From Arthrobacter sp. 260 (GTDB taxonomy: Bacteria; Actinomycetota; Actinomycetes; Actinomycetales; Micrococcaceae): a DNA stretch of 64,000 nucleotides. The notes beneath the pieces were generated by a model. The model did no database searches. It was not told the origin of the DNA and saw only the letters and a list, made by a program, of their open reading frames with translations. Each line of letters opens with the position of its first letter. Position 1 is the first letter of the stretch. Of the stretch, positions 40,201 to 50,826 are shown in pieces. The position numbers and the translations under genes were made by a program. Where the stretch lies: contig NZ_JABFOE010000010.1 of NCBI RefSeq assembly GCF_013116745.1, positions 102,375 to 166,374 on the forward strand. The letters are read 5' to 3'.

Positions 40201-40878
40201 GCGCATCGCTTCGACCTCGTCGCCGAAGAATTCAATCCGCAACGGGTGGTCCTCGGTGGGCGGGAACACGTCGATGATCCCACCGCGCACCGCGAACTCG
40301 CCCCGATGGGTGACCATGTCTACGCGCGCGTAGGCGGCGTCGGACAGCGCCCGGACCACGTCGGTGAATTCGGCGTCCTGCCCCACCCTGAGGGTCACCG
40401 GCTGCAGTTCTCCGAGCCCCGCGACCAGAGGCTGGACGACGGCCCGGATGGGCGCGACGATCACCCGCACCGGTGACCCCTCCGGGTGGGCGAGGCGGCG
40501 CAGGACTGACAGCCGGCGGCCGACGGTGTCTGACCGGGGCGAGAGGCGTTCGTGGGGCAGCGTCTCCCAGCTGGGGAACTCCTCGATGTCGGCGATGGGC
40601 AGATAGCTCCGGAGTGCCGCGGCGAGGTCTTCGGCCTCCCGACCGGTGGCGGTGACGGCGAGCACTACCGGTGCGCTGGTGTCCTTCGCGGCGTTCGCCC
40701 CGGATGCTATTGAGGACAGACCATCCACCATTTCGGCCAGCAGGGCTGCCCGCAGGCCGGCCGGTGCGCCGATCTGCAGGTCGGTGTTCCGGTCAACGAC
40801 TCCGTGCGAGGCATTCGTCCTCACCCGGGCGAACGATGTGTCCTCGATCAGTGCGGCGCGCAGTCCGTTCAGGCTCAA
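37255..40878 (-). CDS. mfd: transcription-repair coupling factor
   Basis: ATP-dependent translocase that removes RNA polymerase stalled at lesions and recruits UvrA. 1207 aa, full length. The UvrB-like N-terminal region is followed by the RNA-polymerase-interacting domain (LREGDYVVHEQHGVARFVELL), then the helicase motifs GDVGYGKTEIAVRAAFKAV (Walker A), IVDEEQRFGVEHKEALK, SATPIPRTLEMSL, GQVFFVHNRV, TTIIETGLDISNANTLI and QLRGRVGRGRERAYAYF, and the TRCF domain. Start is TTG 40878 with GGAGAA just upstream. Confidence 0.97.
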   Translation of the reverse strand: MSLNGLRAALIEDTSFARVRTNASHGVVDRNTDLQIGAPAGLRAALLAEMVDGLSSIASGANAAKDTSAPVVLAVTATGREAEDLAAALRSYLPIADIEEFPSWETLPHERLSPRSDTVGRRLSVLRRLAHPEGSPVRVIVAPIRAVVQPLVAGLGELQPVTLRVGQDAEFTDVVRALSDAAYARVDMVTHRGEFAVRGGIIDVFPPTEDHPLRIEFFGDEVEAMRWFAVADQRSLVREEDGQPAMLFAPPCREILITPSVMSRAAKLKADLPAAAAMLEKIAGGIAVEGMESLAPVLVDAMVPLVGELPAGSIAVVIEPEKVRTRAHDLAATNEEFLEAAWSTASEGGAAPLDLGGALGADLQTASFRSLADTRSAALANQVAWWSITSFGSDESLQEFLPEIDAFTVRAREPRGYQGDVAEMMDFLGGRVRDQWRVVVATEGPGPAARLAELFHDHDIPAARVDSLESPPQPGIIEITTASAGRGFVLDSLKLGLLTEADLLGRTTASGTRDMRKMPSKRRNAVDPLQLREGDYVVHEQHGVARFVELLQRATGAGPTKTIREYLVLEYAPSKRGAPGDRLFVPTDQLDQVTRYVGGDAPALSKMGGSDWASTKSRARKAVKEIAGELIRLYSARMASRGFAFSADTPWQRELEEAFPYIETPDQLTTINEVKADMEREVPMDRLVSGDVGYGKTEIAVRAAFKAVQDGKQVAVLVPTTLLVQQHYETFSERFSGFPVRVKPLSRFQSAKESRETTEGIGSGAVDVVIGTHRLLSNQVQFKDLGLVIVDEEQRFGVEHKEALKKMRTNVDVLAMSATPIPRTLEMSLTGIRETSTLATPPEERHPVLTYVGPYTDKQTSAAVRRELMREGQVFFVHNRVSSIDRTAAHLKELVPEARVAVAHGQMSESRLEQIIVDFWEKRFDVLVCTTIIETGLDISNANTLIVDRADNYGLSQLHQLRGRVGRGRERAYAYFLYPSEKPLGEVALERLKAVASHNELGAGMQLALKDLEIRGAGNMLGGEQSGHIQGVGFDLYIRLVGEAVADFRGDAEEKAAEMKIELPVNAHLPHDYVPGERLRLEAYRKLASAITYEAIDAVVEELGDRYGEPPAPVVNLIAVARFRVAARAAGLTDVALQGNFIKFAPAELPESKEMRLKRMYPGSSLKPALNAALIPKPKTSPVGGRDLSDADILTWAQNVVDAIFTD

Positions 40879-41093
40879 TGGTTCTCCTCGAGGGTCCGAC
40901 AGTTTCGGGGATAACGTTGGCCGCGGTAGGCGGCTCCAACCGGTTTATCCAGCACAAAAGCCCGAAATTCTGTCGAATTCCGGGGATACTCCAAGCCTAC
41001 CCTGCGGGACCCACCCGGCGGCCCGGGAAGGCCCTAGGATGGGTGGGACGCAAATCGCATTCCACCCCACCGCCCATCCATCACGGAGGAACC

Positions 41094-41597
41094 TTGGCAC
41101 TGAACGCTTCGACCACCCTGCCCTACGACGCCGCTACAGTCACGGGCGTCTTCACCGACGAGGCTTTCCTGAAGCACGTCAGCGAGAAGGTAGGGGGCAC
41201 CCTGAAGTCAGTCACCGTCGACGGCGACACCTCCGCGGCCTTCACCCTTACCGCCGTCCGGACGCTTCCAACGAAGCGCCTCCCTGACATGGTGCGGAAG
41301 TTCGTTGGCGAGTCCCTCACCGTCACCCAGACGGAACACTGGGCTGCACCGGCGACCGATGGCTCCCGGACCGCCAAGGTCACCATGACCGTCGCAGGCG
41401 TGCCGGTCACCGTTGACGCCGAACAGCGTCTGGTCGCGGCTGGCACCGACACCCGGGTGGACCTCACAGGGACCGTCAGCTCGTCGATCCCCTTCATGGG
41501 GTCGAAGATCGCGTCGGCGGCTGAACCCATGATCGGCAAGGCACTGAACCTCCAGGCCACCGAGGCACGCAAGTGGCTCGAGAGCCACCAGGGCTAA
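41094..41597 (+). CDS. DUF2505-family protein
   Basis: 167 aa, START/SRPBCC-like small protein of unknown role ([27 protein letters not shown] ... [28 protein letters not shown] ... [19 protein letters not shown]). TTG start at 41094 with GGAGG four bases upstream; the longer frame upstream is a shadow of the mfd promoter region. A TAGGAT at 41036-41041 is a plausible -10. Confidence 0.82.
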   Translation: MALNASTTLPYDAATVTGVFTDEAFLKHVSEKVGGTLKSVTVDGDTSAAFTLTAVRTLPTKRLPDMVRKFVGESLTVTQTEHWAAPATDGSRTAKVTMTVAGVPVTVDAEQRLVAAGTDTRVDLTGTVSSSIPFMGSKIASAAEPMIGKALNLQATEARKWLESHQG

Positions 41598-41609
41598 GGA
41601 GTCATCGCT

Positions 41610-41831
41610 GTGTCGCTTCCTACCCCCCTGGCCCTGATCCTCATCCTTGCCGGCGTCTGGACCCTGATCGTCTGGCCGCCTTTCCTGCGCCGGATCTTCA
41701 AGGACCCACGTTCCAAAGACGAGTCGGGTGCACCTACCCGGTTCCTCAAGGTGCACTTTATGCTGATTACCACCTCAATGATCCTGGGCGTAGCCACCCT
41801 CGTGATCGGCGTCCGCGCCCTGGTTGGCTAA
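41610..41831 (+). CDS. SCO4848-family small membrane protein
   Basis: 73 aa with two helices ([24 protein letters not shown] and [23 protein letters not shown]) and the conserved middle [24 protein letters not shown] start 12 bp after the DUF2505 stop, so co-transcribed. Function unknown. Confidence 0.85.
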   Translation: MSLPTPLALILILAGVWTLIVWPPFLRRIFKDPRSKDESGAPTRFLKVHFMLITTSMILGVATLVIGVRALVG

Positions 41832-41884
41832 AGCATCGACGTGGTTATCAGTATCGAATTGGCGAAATCAGAGAAGGTCGCACC

Positions 41885-43237
41885 GTGAGCAACAACCAGG
41901 AACCCCAGGCCCCGAAGCGGGTCCTCGAACGGTCGAGCTACCCGGAGTACCTGCGGCTCAATGAGATTCTCCGCAAGGAAACGGTCGGCGGCATCCTGCT
42001 GCTGATCGCCGCCGTCGCTGCCCTGATTTGGGCCAATTCGCCCGCTTCGGCAAGCTATTTCGCGATTCGGGATTTCGAGTTCGGGTACGAACCCTGGCAT
42101 CTGCGGCTGAGCGTCGGCGCCTGGGCAGCGGACGGGCTGCTCGCGATCTTCTTTTTCCTGGTGGGACTCGAACTGAAACGTGAGTTCGTCGCCGGGGACC
42201 TGCGCAAGTTCAGCCGGGCGGTGGTGCCGGTAACTGCTGCTGCCGGCGGCGTGCTGGTGCCCGCCCTGTTCTACGTCATCGTCAACCTGTCCTCCCCCGA
42301 GTCCCTGCGGGGGTGGGCCATCCCGACGGCGACCGACATCGCCTTCGCCCTGGCCGTCCTGGCAGTGATCAGCTCCCACCTCCCCAGCGCGCTGCGGGTA
42401 TTCCTGCTGACCCTCGCCGTCGTGGATGACCTCATCGCGATTGCCATCATCGCCTTCTTCTACTCCGACGACGTCGAGTTCACCTACCTGCTTTTCATGC
42501 TGGTGCCCCTGGCGCTTTTCGGTTTTCTGGCGCAGAAGAACCCCAAGTACTTCGGCCGCCATACCCCTGCGGCCTGGCTGATCCTGCTCCCGATTGGTAT
42601 CGCCACCTGGATCCTGATGCATGCGTCCGGCGTCCATGCCACTGTCGCCGGTGTCCTGCTCGGCTTCCTCGTGCCGGTTCTCCGCAAGGCCAAAGACGGC
42701 ACAGTGAAGATGCCGCGGCCCAACAAACCGGGGCTGGCCGAGATCTTCGAGCACCGCTTCCGCCCGCTGTCCACCGGATTCGCTGTCCCGGTGTTCGCGT
42801 TCTTCTCGGCGGGTGTGGCCGTCGGCGGCACCGAAGGGCTGATGTCGGCGCTCGGGGACACCGTCACCCTCGGCATTATCGCGGGACTGGTGCTCGGTAA
42901 ACCGATCGGGATCCTGCTGACCACCTTCGTGCTCACCAAAACGACCCGCGCCAATCTGGACCCTGATCTGCGCTGGATTGACCTGCTGGGAGTGGGCATG
43001 CTGGCAGGGGTTGGCTTTACTGTGTCACTGCTGGTCAATGACCTCAGTTTCGCGCAGGGAACCGAGCACAACGACCACGCGAAGGTCGCCATTCTCGGCG
43101 CCTCCCTGATCGCCGCCCTCGCCGCCACAGTGATCCTCCGGAGCCGAAACAAGCACTACCGCCGCGTCGAGGAAGCCGAACGGGTGGACGCGGACAACGA
43201 CGGCGTGCCCGACCTGTTCGAGGAGCGGGACCGCTAG
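41885..43237 (+). CDS. nhaA: Na+/H+ antiporter NhaA
   Basis: Electrogenic antiporter, 450 aa from GTG 41885 with AGAAGG upstream. Characteristic segments: [66 protein letters not shown], and [18 protein letters not shown] with the paired aspartates used for ion binding. The C-terminus is a short acidic tail ([16 protein letters not shown]) that resembles a Ca-binding DxDxDG loop. Confidence 0.95.
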   Translation: MSNNQEPQAPKRVLERSSYPEYLRLNEILRKETVGGILLLIAAVAALIWANSPASASYFAIRDFEFGYEPWHLRLSVGAWAADGLLAIFFFLVGLELKREFVAGDLRKFSRAVVPVTAAAGGVLVPALFYVIVNLSSPESLRGWAIPTATDIAFALAVLAVISSHLPSALRVFLLTLAVVDDLIAIAIIAFFYSDDVEFTYLLFMLVPLALFGFLAQKNPKYFGRHTPAAWLILLPIGIATWILMHASGVHATVAGVLLGFLVPVLRKAKDGTVKMPRPNKPGLAEIFEHRFRPLSTGFAVPVFAFFSAGVAVGGTEGLMSALGDTVTLGIIAGLVLGKPIGILLTTFVLTKTTRANLDPDLRWIDLLGVGMLAGVGFTVSLLVNDLSFAQGTEHNDHAKVAILGASLIAALAATVILRSRNKHYRRVEEAERVDADNDGVPDLFEERDR

Positions 43238-43377
43238 GGCAGGTCAGCTGACCGGCGTCAACCGAGAACGCTTCCCCTTTTTCACGGGCCGGGGTAGCGT
43301 GTGCCCCAGCACCGCAGGCTCCGCAGTTATATAAAGTTCTGGGGGGCTTCCTTAACTGCGACGTTCTGGATGGCATA

Positions 43378-44433
43378 ATGACTCGACCCGGCATCATCCT
43401 CATCCGCCCTGGGCGGTTCTCCGTTCTGTTGACTTTCTTTCTCACCTTCGGCCTGCTGTCAGTGATTGTCACTGCTGGACCGGCCAGCGCGCGGAGCGGC
43501 ACCGATACACGGCTCGATTCAGTCGTGTCGTCATTCTTGGACGAACCGTCGTGGGCCTTTGCTAATAGACCAGCCGAGATCCAGGCCCACTTCTCCTCGC
43601 CCGAGGGCCCAATGGGCTATCGAACCGGCACCCTTACGCTGAAGTTCCATCAGCGGGGGTCGGTTCCCGAAACAATCCAGCTTTCCGAGGACACCTTTGA
43701 TCCAAGGTTTTGGGTAACCCCCCGAACCACCGGTATGCACTATTACACGGTGACCTACTCCGGCGACAAGTACTACAAACCCTTCAAGAAGACCTTCTCC
43801 TTCGAGGTTTGGACTGGACCAGAAACCCGAACCTTCCTAAAAGTCAGCACCAAGGGACCCGTCACTGTTAGCCAACCGGTCAAACTAACAGCCCATGTGA
43901 CCACCCGCGACGGGAAACCCTTGACGGGATACTCTGACGGCCCGATTGTGTTCTATTCCAACGGCGAGATAATCGGCGAGGGAACGGTCGTGCCAGGGTC
44001 CCGAGGATGGCGGGCCGAACTCACTGTGGACTACCTTGAGGTCGGAAGGCACAATATAACGGCACAGCACGAAACCTTCATCCGATATCCGGGACGCCCT
44101 TCTGCCGCTGTTCGACTGGACGTCACACCAGCAGCAAAGCCATTGAATGTCCGAGCCAGCCACACGGTGTCCTCACCTGCCCCCTACCAGGTGGACGCCG
44201 TGGCGATGGTCCAGCCCCGGAATGGGGGCCGCCAGCCGACCGGGTATGTCCAGTTCTACTCCGGCGACCAAAAGGCTGGTCTACCGGTCCGACTCAGCGG
44301 TGGCCGCGCAACCTATAGCCACTGGACGTCCACCGAGCCCGGTACCTACACCTTCCGCGCGACGTACCTCGGGGACACCAAATACGCTCCCGCCAGGCTC
44401 CCTGCGCGCACCATCACCATGCCGGGCAGCTGA
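43378..44433 (+). CDS. secreted Ig-like repeat protein
   Basis: 351 aa with a Sec signal (LLTFFLTFGLLSVIVTAGPASA, cleavage near residue 39). Three beta-sandwich Ig-like repeats follow, visible as YTVTYSGDKYYKP, HNITAQHETFIRYPGR and YTFRATYLGDTKYAPA at their ends (Big_3/5 type). No enzyme motif. Codon use looks less GC-rich than its neighbours, suggesting more recent acquisition. Probably a surface or matrix protein connected with the polysaccharide genes to the right. Confidence 0.85.
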   Translation: MTRPGIILIRPGRFSVLLTFFLTFGLLSVIVTAGPASARSGTDTRLDSVVSSFLDEPSWAFANRPAEIQAHFSSPEGPMGYRTGTLTLKFHQRGSVPETIQLSEDTFDPRFWVTPRTTGMHYYTVTYSGDKYYKPFKKTFSFEVWTGPETRTFLKVSTKGPVTVSQPVKLTAHVTTRDGKPLTGYSDGPIVFYSNGEIIGEGTVVPGSRGWRAELTVDYLEVGRHNITAQHETFIRYPGRPSAAVRLDVTPAAKPLNVRASHTVSSPAPYQVDAVAMVQPRNGGRQPTGYVQFYSGDQKAGLPVRLSGGRATYSHWTSTEPGTYTFRATYLGDTKYAPARLPARTITMPGS

Positions 44434-44468
44434 ACACCCACCGGCCAGACAGACCTCGAAGGTGGGTC

Positions 44469-44920
44469 CTACTGGTTGGCGGCGAGCAGGGCTTCCTCCA
44501 GTGCCACCCAAGCCAGCATGGCGCACTTGACCCTCGCCGGATACTTGGACACTCCGGCAAGGGCGGCCGCGTCTCCCAATACCTCCTCGTCCGCGGGGAC
44601 CCGGCCCCGCGAGCGCATCACAGTCCGGAACTCGTCCACCAGATCCATCACCCTGTCGCGGTCCTCGCCCACCACCAGATCGGTCAGTACTGAGGCGGAC
44701 GACATCGAAATCGCGCAACCGGCACCGTCCCAACTGACACTCGTGAGCGTGTTATCCACCAGGACTGCCCGCAACGTGATCTCATCGCCGCACACCGGGT
44801 TCAGCTGGTGGGATTGACCCTGGTTACCGGCGCCGTCATGGTCCAGCAGGCCCGCACCGTGGCGTTCCTTCGCATGGTCAAGGATGATCTGTTGGTAGAG
44901 CTGCTGCAGGTCATCGGACA

Positions 44921-44921
<1 letters not shown>
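44469..44921 (-). CDS. sufU: SUF system Fe-S scaffold/sulfur-relay protein SufU
   Basis: Zinc-dependent sulfur acceptor that works with SufS. 150 aa: LYQQIILDHAKERHG, NPVCGDEITLRAVL, WDGAGCAISMSSASVLTDLV, and CAMLAWVALEEAL, giving the three conserved cysteines, with Asp in CGDE. Its ATG overlaps the sufS stop codon by one base (TAATG). Confidence 0.95.
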
Positions 44922-46249
<1,328 letters not shown>

Positions 46250-46275
46250 CTACACTCTACGCGCCAGCGGCCGCG

Positions 46276-47754
46276 TCACCCCACCGAAGCTGTGGCTGCC
46301 ACGCCGGGCTTCACCGAAACGGACCGGAATTCCACCACAGGCACACCGTCGTAGTTGCGGCACAGCCAGAAGTAGCCACCCCGATACGTGGTGCTATCGG
46401 TGGTCGTTGTCCAGCTGCTGGTTCCGTCCAGCGCCACCCGTCCAAAGGTGATGTTGTCCGGTGTCACCATTACCTGGAACCGGACCCATTGCCCGATCTC
46501 CGGTGGCGGTGAGGAGACCGTCCCCAGGCTGTACCCGGACACCTCGCCGGATTGCCGGCCGAGGAGCTCAAGGGTTCCGTCCGTTCGTACGATCAGGTGG
46601 TACCCGCCGACGGCGCTGGGCTCACGGACCCGGTAGACCGAGTCATCCCGCATCCCAAACGCAATCCCAGCGTGCTCACTGTCCTGGGGCAATTTCTCCG
46701 GCCATCGCATGTCACAGGTCAGGGTGTAACTGTCCTCAACAATCGGACACATTGACCCCATACAGTAGCTGGTCTTGTCAGGATGACCGAGCACTATCGA
46801 CGATGAGTCGGGGGTGATGGTCGGCTGGTGGGTCCAGGCCAGGGCGAATGGCAGGTCCCCGGCCGCCCTGACCCCCGTGACGAACCGGTCGGCTTTCTCC
46901 CGCGCACGGTCGGTCATGACATACGGGATGTTCGCGCACATCATCCCGGCTACCCCGAAGCCCAGCAGGCGGTCCCGCTCCGATCTGGTGTGCACCTCCC
47001 AGCAGATGACAGGTTTGCCGTAACTGCAGGCCTGGACGATCTCCTCATCGGTGGCGGCGTGGTTGACGCCGAGGTAGTCGAAGTTGGCAGCGAACTGGTC
47101 CAGTTCCGGAAATTCTTCAGGTGTGAAGTAGCCCCAGGTCTTGTAGCCCCGTTCGCTGGCCTCGCTGAAACGCCCCGAGGTGCCGGGAAGCTTCCAGACA
47201 AAGTGAGCCTGCGAGTCCTCGAACGTGTCCATCAGATCGAGCAGGGCAACCGTGTTGGTCCCCTGTTTGTCCTCCAGGAAGATCACGTGGGTTTCCGCGT
47301 GGGCTGCGAGAACGTCCTCTAACTTGGGGATGGGCAGCAGCTTGCTGCCGGGCCCCAGCCACTGGCGGGCGTTGTTAGTCAGCGTCTCCAACTCGCGGTA
47401 CGTTGCACTGGCGATCTCGACGTCCTCGCCGGTCATCCTGAAGGTCCGGTCGTCATGGTGGCAGACGAGGACGCCGTCGGCGGTGGCATGTACCGAAACC
47501 TCGATGGCCTTGGCCCCATGCTCAACGGACTGGCGATAGGCCTCGGCAGTGTGCTCGGGCCAGTTGTCCTGTGAGCCCCGGTGGGCGATGTAGAAGGGCT
47601 CCTCAGCCAGCAGCTCGGTCACCGTATGCGTGCGCGGTGGCTGCTGAACCACTGGCGTGGACGAGCACCCGGCCAGCGCGAGCCCGCTCCCCATGAGGAT
47701 GATCAGTTCCCTGCGGCTCAGTTGCCAGGGCTGGCGGTCGCGTGATCCGTTCAC
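46276..47754 (-). CDS. lipoprotein glycerophosphodiester phosphodiesterase with C-terminal lectin-like domain
   Basis: About 492 aa, starting GTG 47754 within a GTGA overlap with the Wzy-like gene. The signal ends in a lipobox (MGSGLALAGC). The GDPD barrel (about 50-290) shows YIAHRGSQDNWPEHTAEAY, AIEVSVHATADGVLVCHHDDRTFRMTG, FLEDKQGT and CWEVHTRSERDRLLGFGVAGMMC. A C-terminal beta-sandwich of about 190 residues (GYHLIVRTDGTLELLGR ... FGRVALDGTSSW) resembles carbohydrate-binding jelly-roll domains. It is the last gene of a BY-kinase/Wzy/GDPD operon, so it may trim or attach glycerophosphate on surface glycans. Confidence 0.88.
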   Translation of the reverse strand: MNGSRDRQPWQLSRRELIILMGSGLALAGCSSTPVVQQPPRTHTVTELLAEEPFYIAHRGSQDNWPEHTAEAYRQSVEHGAKAIEVSVHATADGVLVCHHDDRTFRMTGEDVEIASATYRELETLTNNARQWLGPGSKLLPIPKLEDVLAAHAETHVIFLEDKQGTNTVALLDLMDTFEDSQAHFVWKLPGTSGRFSEASERGYKTWGYFTPEEFPELDQFAANFDYLGVNHAATDEEIVQACSYGKPVICWEVHTRSERDRLLGFGVAGMMCANIPYVMTDRAREKADRFVTGVRAAGDLPFALAWTHQPTITPDSSSIVLGHPDKTSYCMGSMCPIVEDSYTLTCDMRWPEKLPQDSEHAGIAFGMRDDSVYRVREPSAVGGYHLIVRTDGTLELLGRQSGEVSGYSLGTVSSPPPEIGQWVRFQVMVTPDNITFGRVALDGTSSWTTTTDSTTYRGGYFWLCRNYDGVPVVEFRSVSVKPGVAATASVG

Positions 47755-49043
47755 TGGCGCACCGCCCGCAGCGGTGCTGACTGGCCAGGCACACGGTCGT
47801 CCCGCGGGGCGCGCCGAGCCTGGTGTTCCCCTGCGGCGACCAGCATCGCGATGACTGCCCACATCAGAATGCCCGCCGCGGAGCGGGTGCCCAGCGCGCT
47901 GAATGTCTGTGGGATCAGGACAGCCAACAGGGCAGCCAGGCCGAGCCCGCGCACACCTGTTCGGTTGGCGTACTTCAGAACGAAGGCCAACAGCACGCCG
48001 AAGTACAGGACGGCGAACACTATTCCCAGATCCACCGAGTACATCAGGATGGAGCTTTCAAGGCTGGTGGACAAGCCAGACTCCTCGGCAACCCCATAAC
48101 TCGAGCCGATACCGCTGCCGACCATCAGGTAATCCGTCCAGCTGGCGAAGAACGACGCCGTCGCCTCGCTCCGCGCAGCGAACGACCCGGTGTCGTCCTC
48201 GATCCGGCCGAGAAGTCCCTCAGCAACTGGGGTCGCCAGCAATGCAGCTCCGGCGGCTGACAACGCCAGCACCATTCCCACTTTCGCGAATGGTCCAGTC
48301 CTCGAAAAAAGCACCAGATAGGCCAGCACCAGGATGAAGATCACGAGCCCCACCCGGGATTGACTGACCATGACGGCGGTGCTCATTAGGGCCAGAAGAG
48401 GCACCTGGATCACGGCGCGGGCACCCGCGACAAGGGGCGCGAGTACACACATCGCCATCGACAGCGTCAGCGGCTGATCCAGCACACCCATCCAGCGACG
48501 GTTGTCGGGGTTGAACCAGTACTGGGTGAGGAAACCGTCCTCGTAGAACAGCACGCTCTCGCTGAACCATTGCGCCACTGCGACAGCGCTGACGATCGCT
48601 GCGAGGCTCAGCAGCGCGATCCGGAGCCAGCTGACGAGTGCCGGGGTCCGGTGAGCTGTTGCAAGCACCAGGAGGAAAAACATGACCGGCGCGATGATCT
48701 GGTCCACCAGGAGGACAGTTCCGCCGCCCCCAATCCGGGTGAGGGTGGTGAGTACTGCTGCAGCAATGACTACCCCAAGGGCCAGAAACGCATAGATGTG
48801 CCGCGCCACAGTATCGAAGAGCGCCGCGGGGTCACGCTCCAGCTGTACGACGAAGGTGGCCACGATGAGCCAGGTGGCCGCGTGCATGGAGAGCGGGCCG
48901 GTGGGCTGGCCCGTGATCAACGGACTGCCCACGGTGGGCACAAGGAACCACAGGGTGAGGATGGCGACCAGGCTCACGGCGGGCCGGCTTCTGAAGCTGA
49001 GCGCGAACCCGCCGCACAGGATCACCCACGCTGCCAGCTGCAT
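47751..49043 (-). CDS. O-antigen ligase/Wzy-like polysaccharide polymerase
   Basis: Polytopic membrane protein of 430 aa with about 11 helices. A central extracytoplasmic loop (QWFSESVLFYEDGFLTQYWFNPDNRRWMGVLDQPLTLSM) and a late loop with FAARSEATASFFASWTDYLMVGSGIGSSYG carry the Arg and Gly-rich features of Wzy/WaaL proteins. Its place between the Wzc-like ATPase and the lipoprotein GDPD supports a role in polymerising or attaching the polysaccharide. Confidence 0.82.
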   Translation of the reverse strand: MQLAAWVILCGGFALSFRSRPAVSLVAILTLWFLVPTVGSPLITGQPTGPLSMHAATWLIVATFVVQLERDPAALFDTVARHIYAFLALGVVIAAAVLTTLTRIGGGGTVLLVDQIIAPVMFFLLVLATAHRTPALVSWLRIALLSLAAIVSAVAVAQWFSESVLFYEDGFLTQYWFNPDNRRWMGVLDQPLTLSMAMCVLAPLVAGARAVIQVPLLALMSTAVMVSQSRVGLVIFILVLAYLVLFSRTGPFAKVGMVLALSAAGAALLATPVAEGLLGRIEDDTGSFAARSEATASFFASWTDYLMVGSGIGSSYGVAEESGLSTSLESSILMYSVDLGIVFAVLYFGVLLAFVLKYANRTGVRGLGLAALLAVLIPQTFSALGTRSAAGILMWAVIAMLVAAGEHQARRAPRDDRVPGQSAPLRAVRQ

Positions 49044-49075
49044 CGATACTTCCTTCCCCTGGCCTGCCTACCGTG

Positions 49076-50530
49076 TCAGTTCCGCTGCGGAAGGTCGGCG
49101 CCCTCGGCGGTCGGCATCGGCGTGTCCGTGGGATCTGACGCGTGTGCCCCCGGGTGCTTCCCGCGGCTGCTCCGCCGGCCGCTCACGTGGCCCGACGACG
49201 GCGGCAGCGAGGGCGAGCTGGCGCCAGGAACCAGATTCAACACCGTACCCAGGACGTCGCTGCGCACCGCACCGAGGGACTGCAGCGCAGCCGACAGCTC
49301 GTCGCGGGTTGTCATGCCATGGCCGACGACCACGACTGACGCGTCCGAGGCGGCGCAGACCAGAGCCGCGTCGGTGAACGGATGCAGCGCTGAGGTGTCG
49401 AGGACAATCAGGTCATAGCGGGTGCGGAGTTCGGACAAGGTGTCGGTCAGGGTTGTGCTCGCCAGCAGCTCGGATGGCTGGCTGGACGAGCTGCCAGCCA
49501 CCAGGACGTCGAGTGCTCCGACGCGCTGGATGGTGACGTCCACGTCTGCCTCTCCCTGCAGGATATCGACCAGCCCGGGCCGGTCGGGCAGTTCAAGCAC
49601 GGTTGCCAGGCTGGGGCGGCGCAAGTCAGCTTCGACGAGAAGTACCCGGTTCTTCGCCTCGGCCATGACCAGGGCAAGGTTGAGGGCGACGGTGGTGCGT
49701 CCTTCCGCCGCGGTCGCGGATGTCACCGCGATGAGTTGGAGGGGCCCGGTGTGGGGGTGGAACTGGATGGTGGTGCGCAACCCCCTCACTGCCTCAGCCA
49801 GCCGGGTGTTCAGGTAGGGCGCTGAGGCCGGGGACAGCTTGCTCACCGCATGGTCGTCGGGGATGGTGGCGAGGGCCCTGGCCGACGGTTCGAAGTCCAG
49901 CTGGTCAATTGAGCGCACCGACTTGTCCGAGCGGACCCTGGCGATGACAATCAGCGCGCCGATCCCCAATCCAAGGAGCGCGCCAACCGCAAGGTTGAGA
50001 TTGGGTCGCGGCGAGACGGGAGCGGGAGCCAAGGAGGGTCCCGAGATCACGGAGAGGACTGTCCCTTCGGTGGCGTTTCCCGAAACCCGTTCGACGTCGT
50101 TGACCATGACACCGAAGTTGTTGGCGATCTCGGTGGCGATGTCGAGTGAACGATCTGCGTCCACATCGTTGACGTTGACCGTCAGTGTCAGGGTTTCCGG
50201 GTCGCCGAATGCGGTGATGCTGTCGGCCACCTGGTCCTCCGACAGATCAAGCCGGCTGGAGCTGGTGATCCGTTCAACGAACTGGTCGCTCGTCAGGAGG
50301 CTGGGGTACGCGATGATCCTCCCCCGGACCAGCTCATCGGCCTGGAGCGGGCTGAGATTCTCGGCCACTGGCGCGACGACGTAGAACTTGACCATGCTTT
50401 GGTGGACCGGAGCCATCTGGGAGGTGACGAGGAAGGCCGCTGCAACTCCGAGCAGGAGTCCAAGCAGGATGATCCACCAGCCATGAATAGCAGCTGTGAC
50501 ATACTCAACCAGTTTCATCGCGAAACTCAT
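49076..50530 (-). CDS. Wzc/CpsCD-like polysaccharide co-polymerase with altered ATPase site
   Basis: 484 aa fusing a Wzz-type membrane part (helices WWIILLGLLLGVAAAFLV near 18-38 and LNLAVGALLGLGIGALIVIA near 180) to a BY-kinase-like domain. Walker A reads SATAAEGRTTVALN, so the usual lysine (GKS/T) is arginine, checked at codon level around 49690. Walker A' is VLLVEADLRRPS (Glu for Asp) and Walker B LIVLDTSALHPFTDA. The C-terminal tail has no tyrosines, whereas BY-kinases normally end in a Tyr cluster. It may control chain length without kinase activity. First gene of a three-gene minus-strand operon. Confidence 0.9.
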   Translation of the reverse strand: MSFAMKLVEYVTAAIHGWWIILLGLLLGVAAAFLVTSQMAPVHQSMVKFYVVAPVAENLSPLQADELVRGRIIAYPSLLTSDQFVERITSSSRLDLSEDQVADSITAFGDPETLTLTVNVNDVDADRSLDIATEIANNFGVMVNDVERVSGNATEGTVLSVISGPSLAPAPVSPRPNLNLAVGALLGLGIGALIVIARVRSDKSVRSIDQLDFEPSARALATIPDDHAVSKLSPASAPYLNTRLAEAVRGLRTTIQFHPHTGPLQLIAVTSATAAEGRTTVALNLALVMAEAKNRVLLVEADLRRPSLATVLELPDRPGLVDILQGEADVDVTIQRVGALDVLVAGSSSSQPSELLASTTLTDTLSELRTRYDLIVLDTSALHPFTDAALVCAASDASVVVVGHGMTTRDELSAALQSLGAVRSDVLGTVLNLVPGASSPSLPPSSGHVSGRRSSRGKHPGAHASDPTDTPMPTAEGADLPQRN

Positions 50531-50826
50531 TTCCTCAGGGAGTTCACGGGGACCGGACGTGCCCCCGTGAGAGACCTCAAATCACCTGCAGCTCTCGTGG
50601 GGATGCCGCGGATCATCTGACGCCCCCTGCTGCCGATGTGATTATTCTTACACACCGCGCAACTCAGGGAACGCGACGGCGAAAAAACATCCTAGGCATT
50701 CACCGGTGCACCGCATAGTCTGTAACCGACGTCACCCACCCCCGCTGATGGTCCAGATGAAGTAGACGCGGGCGGGTGGTGATCCGGGTTGCCGGGGACG
50801 CAGCGATGGAAAGGGCTGGGGGATCT
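50531..50826. promoter_or_regulatory. divergent control region of the polysaccharide operons
   Basis: This 296-bp gap lies between the Wzc-like gene (minus) and the GT4 gene (plus). It is relatively AT-rich around 50640-50690 (ATTATTCTTACACACC), where minus-strand promoter elements are plausible. No gene or convincing operator was recognised. Confidence 0.35.
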
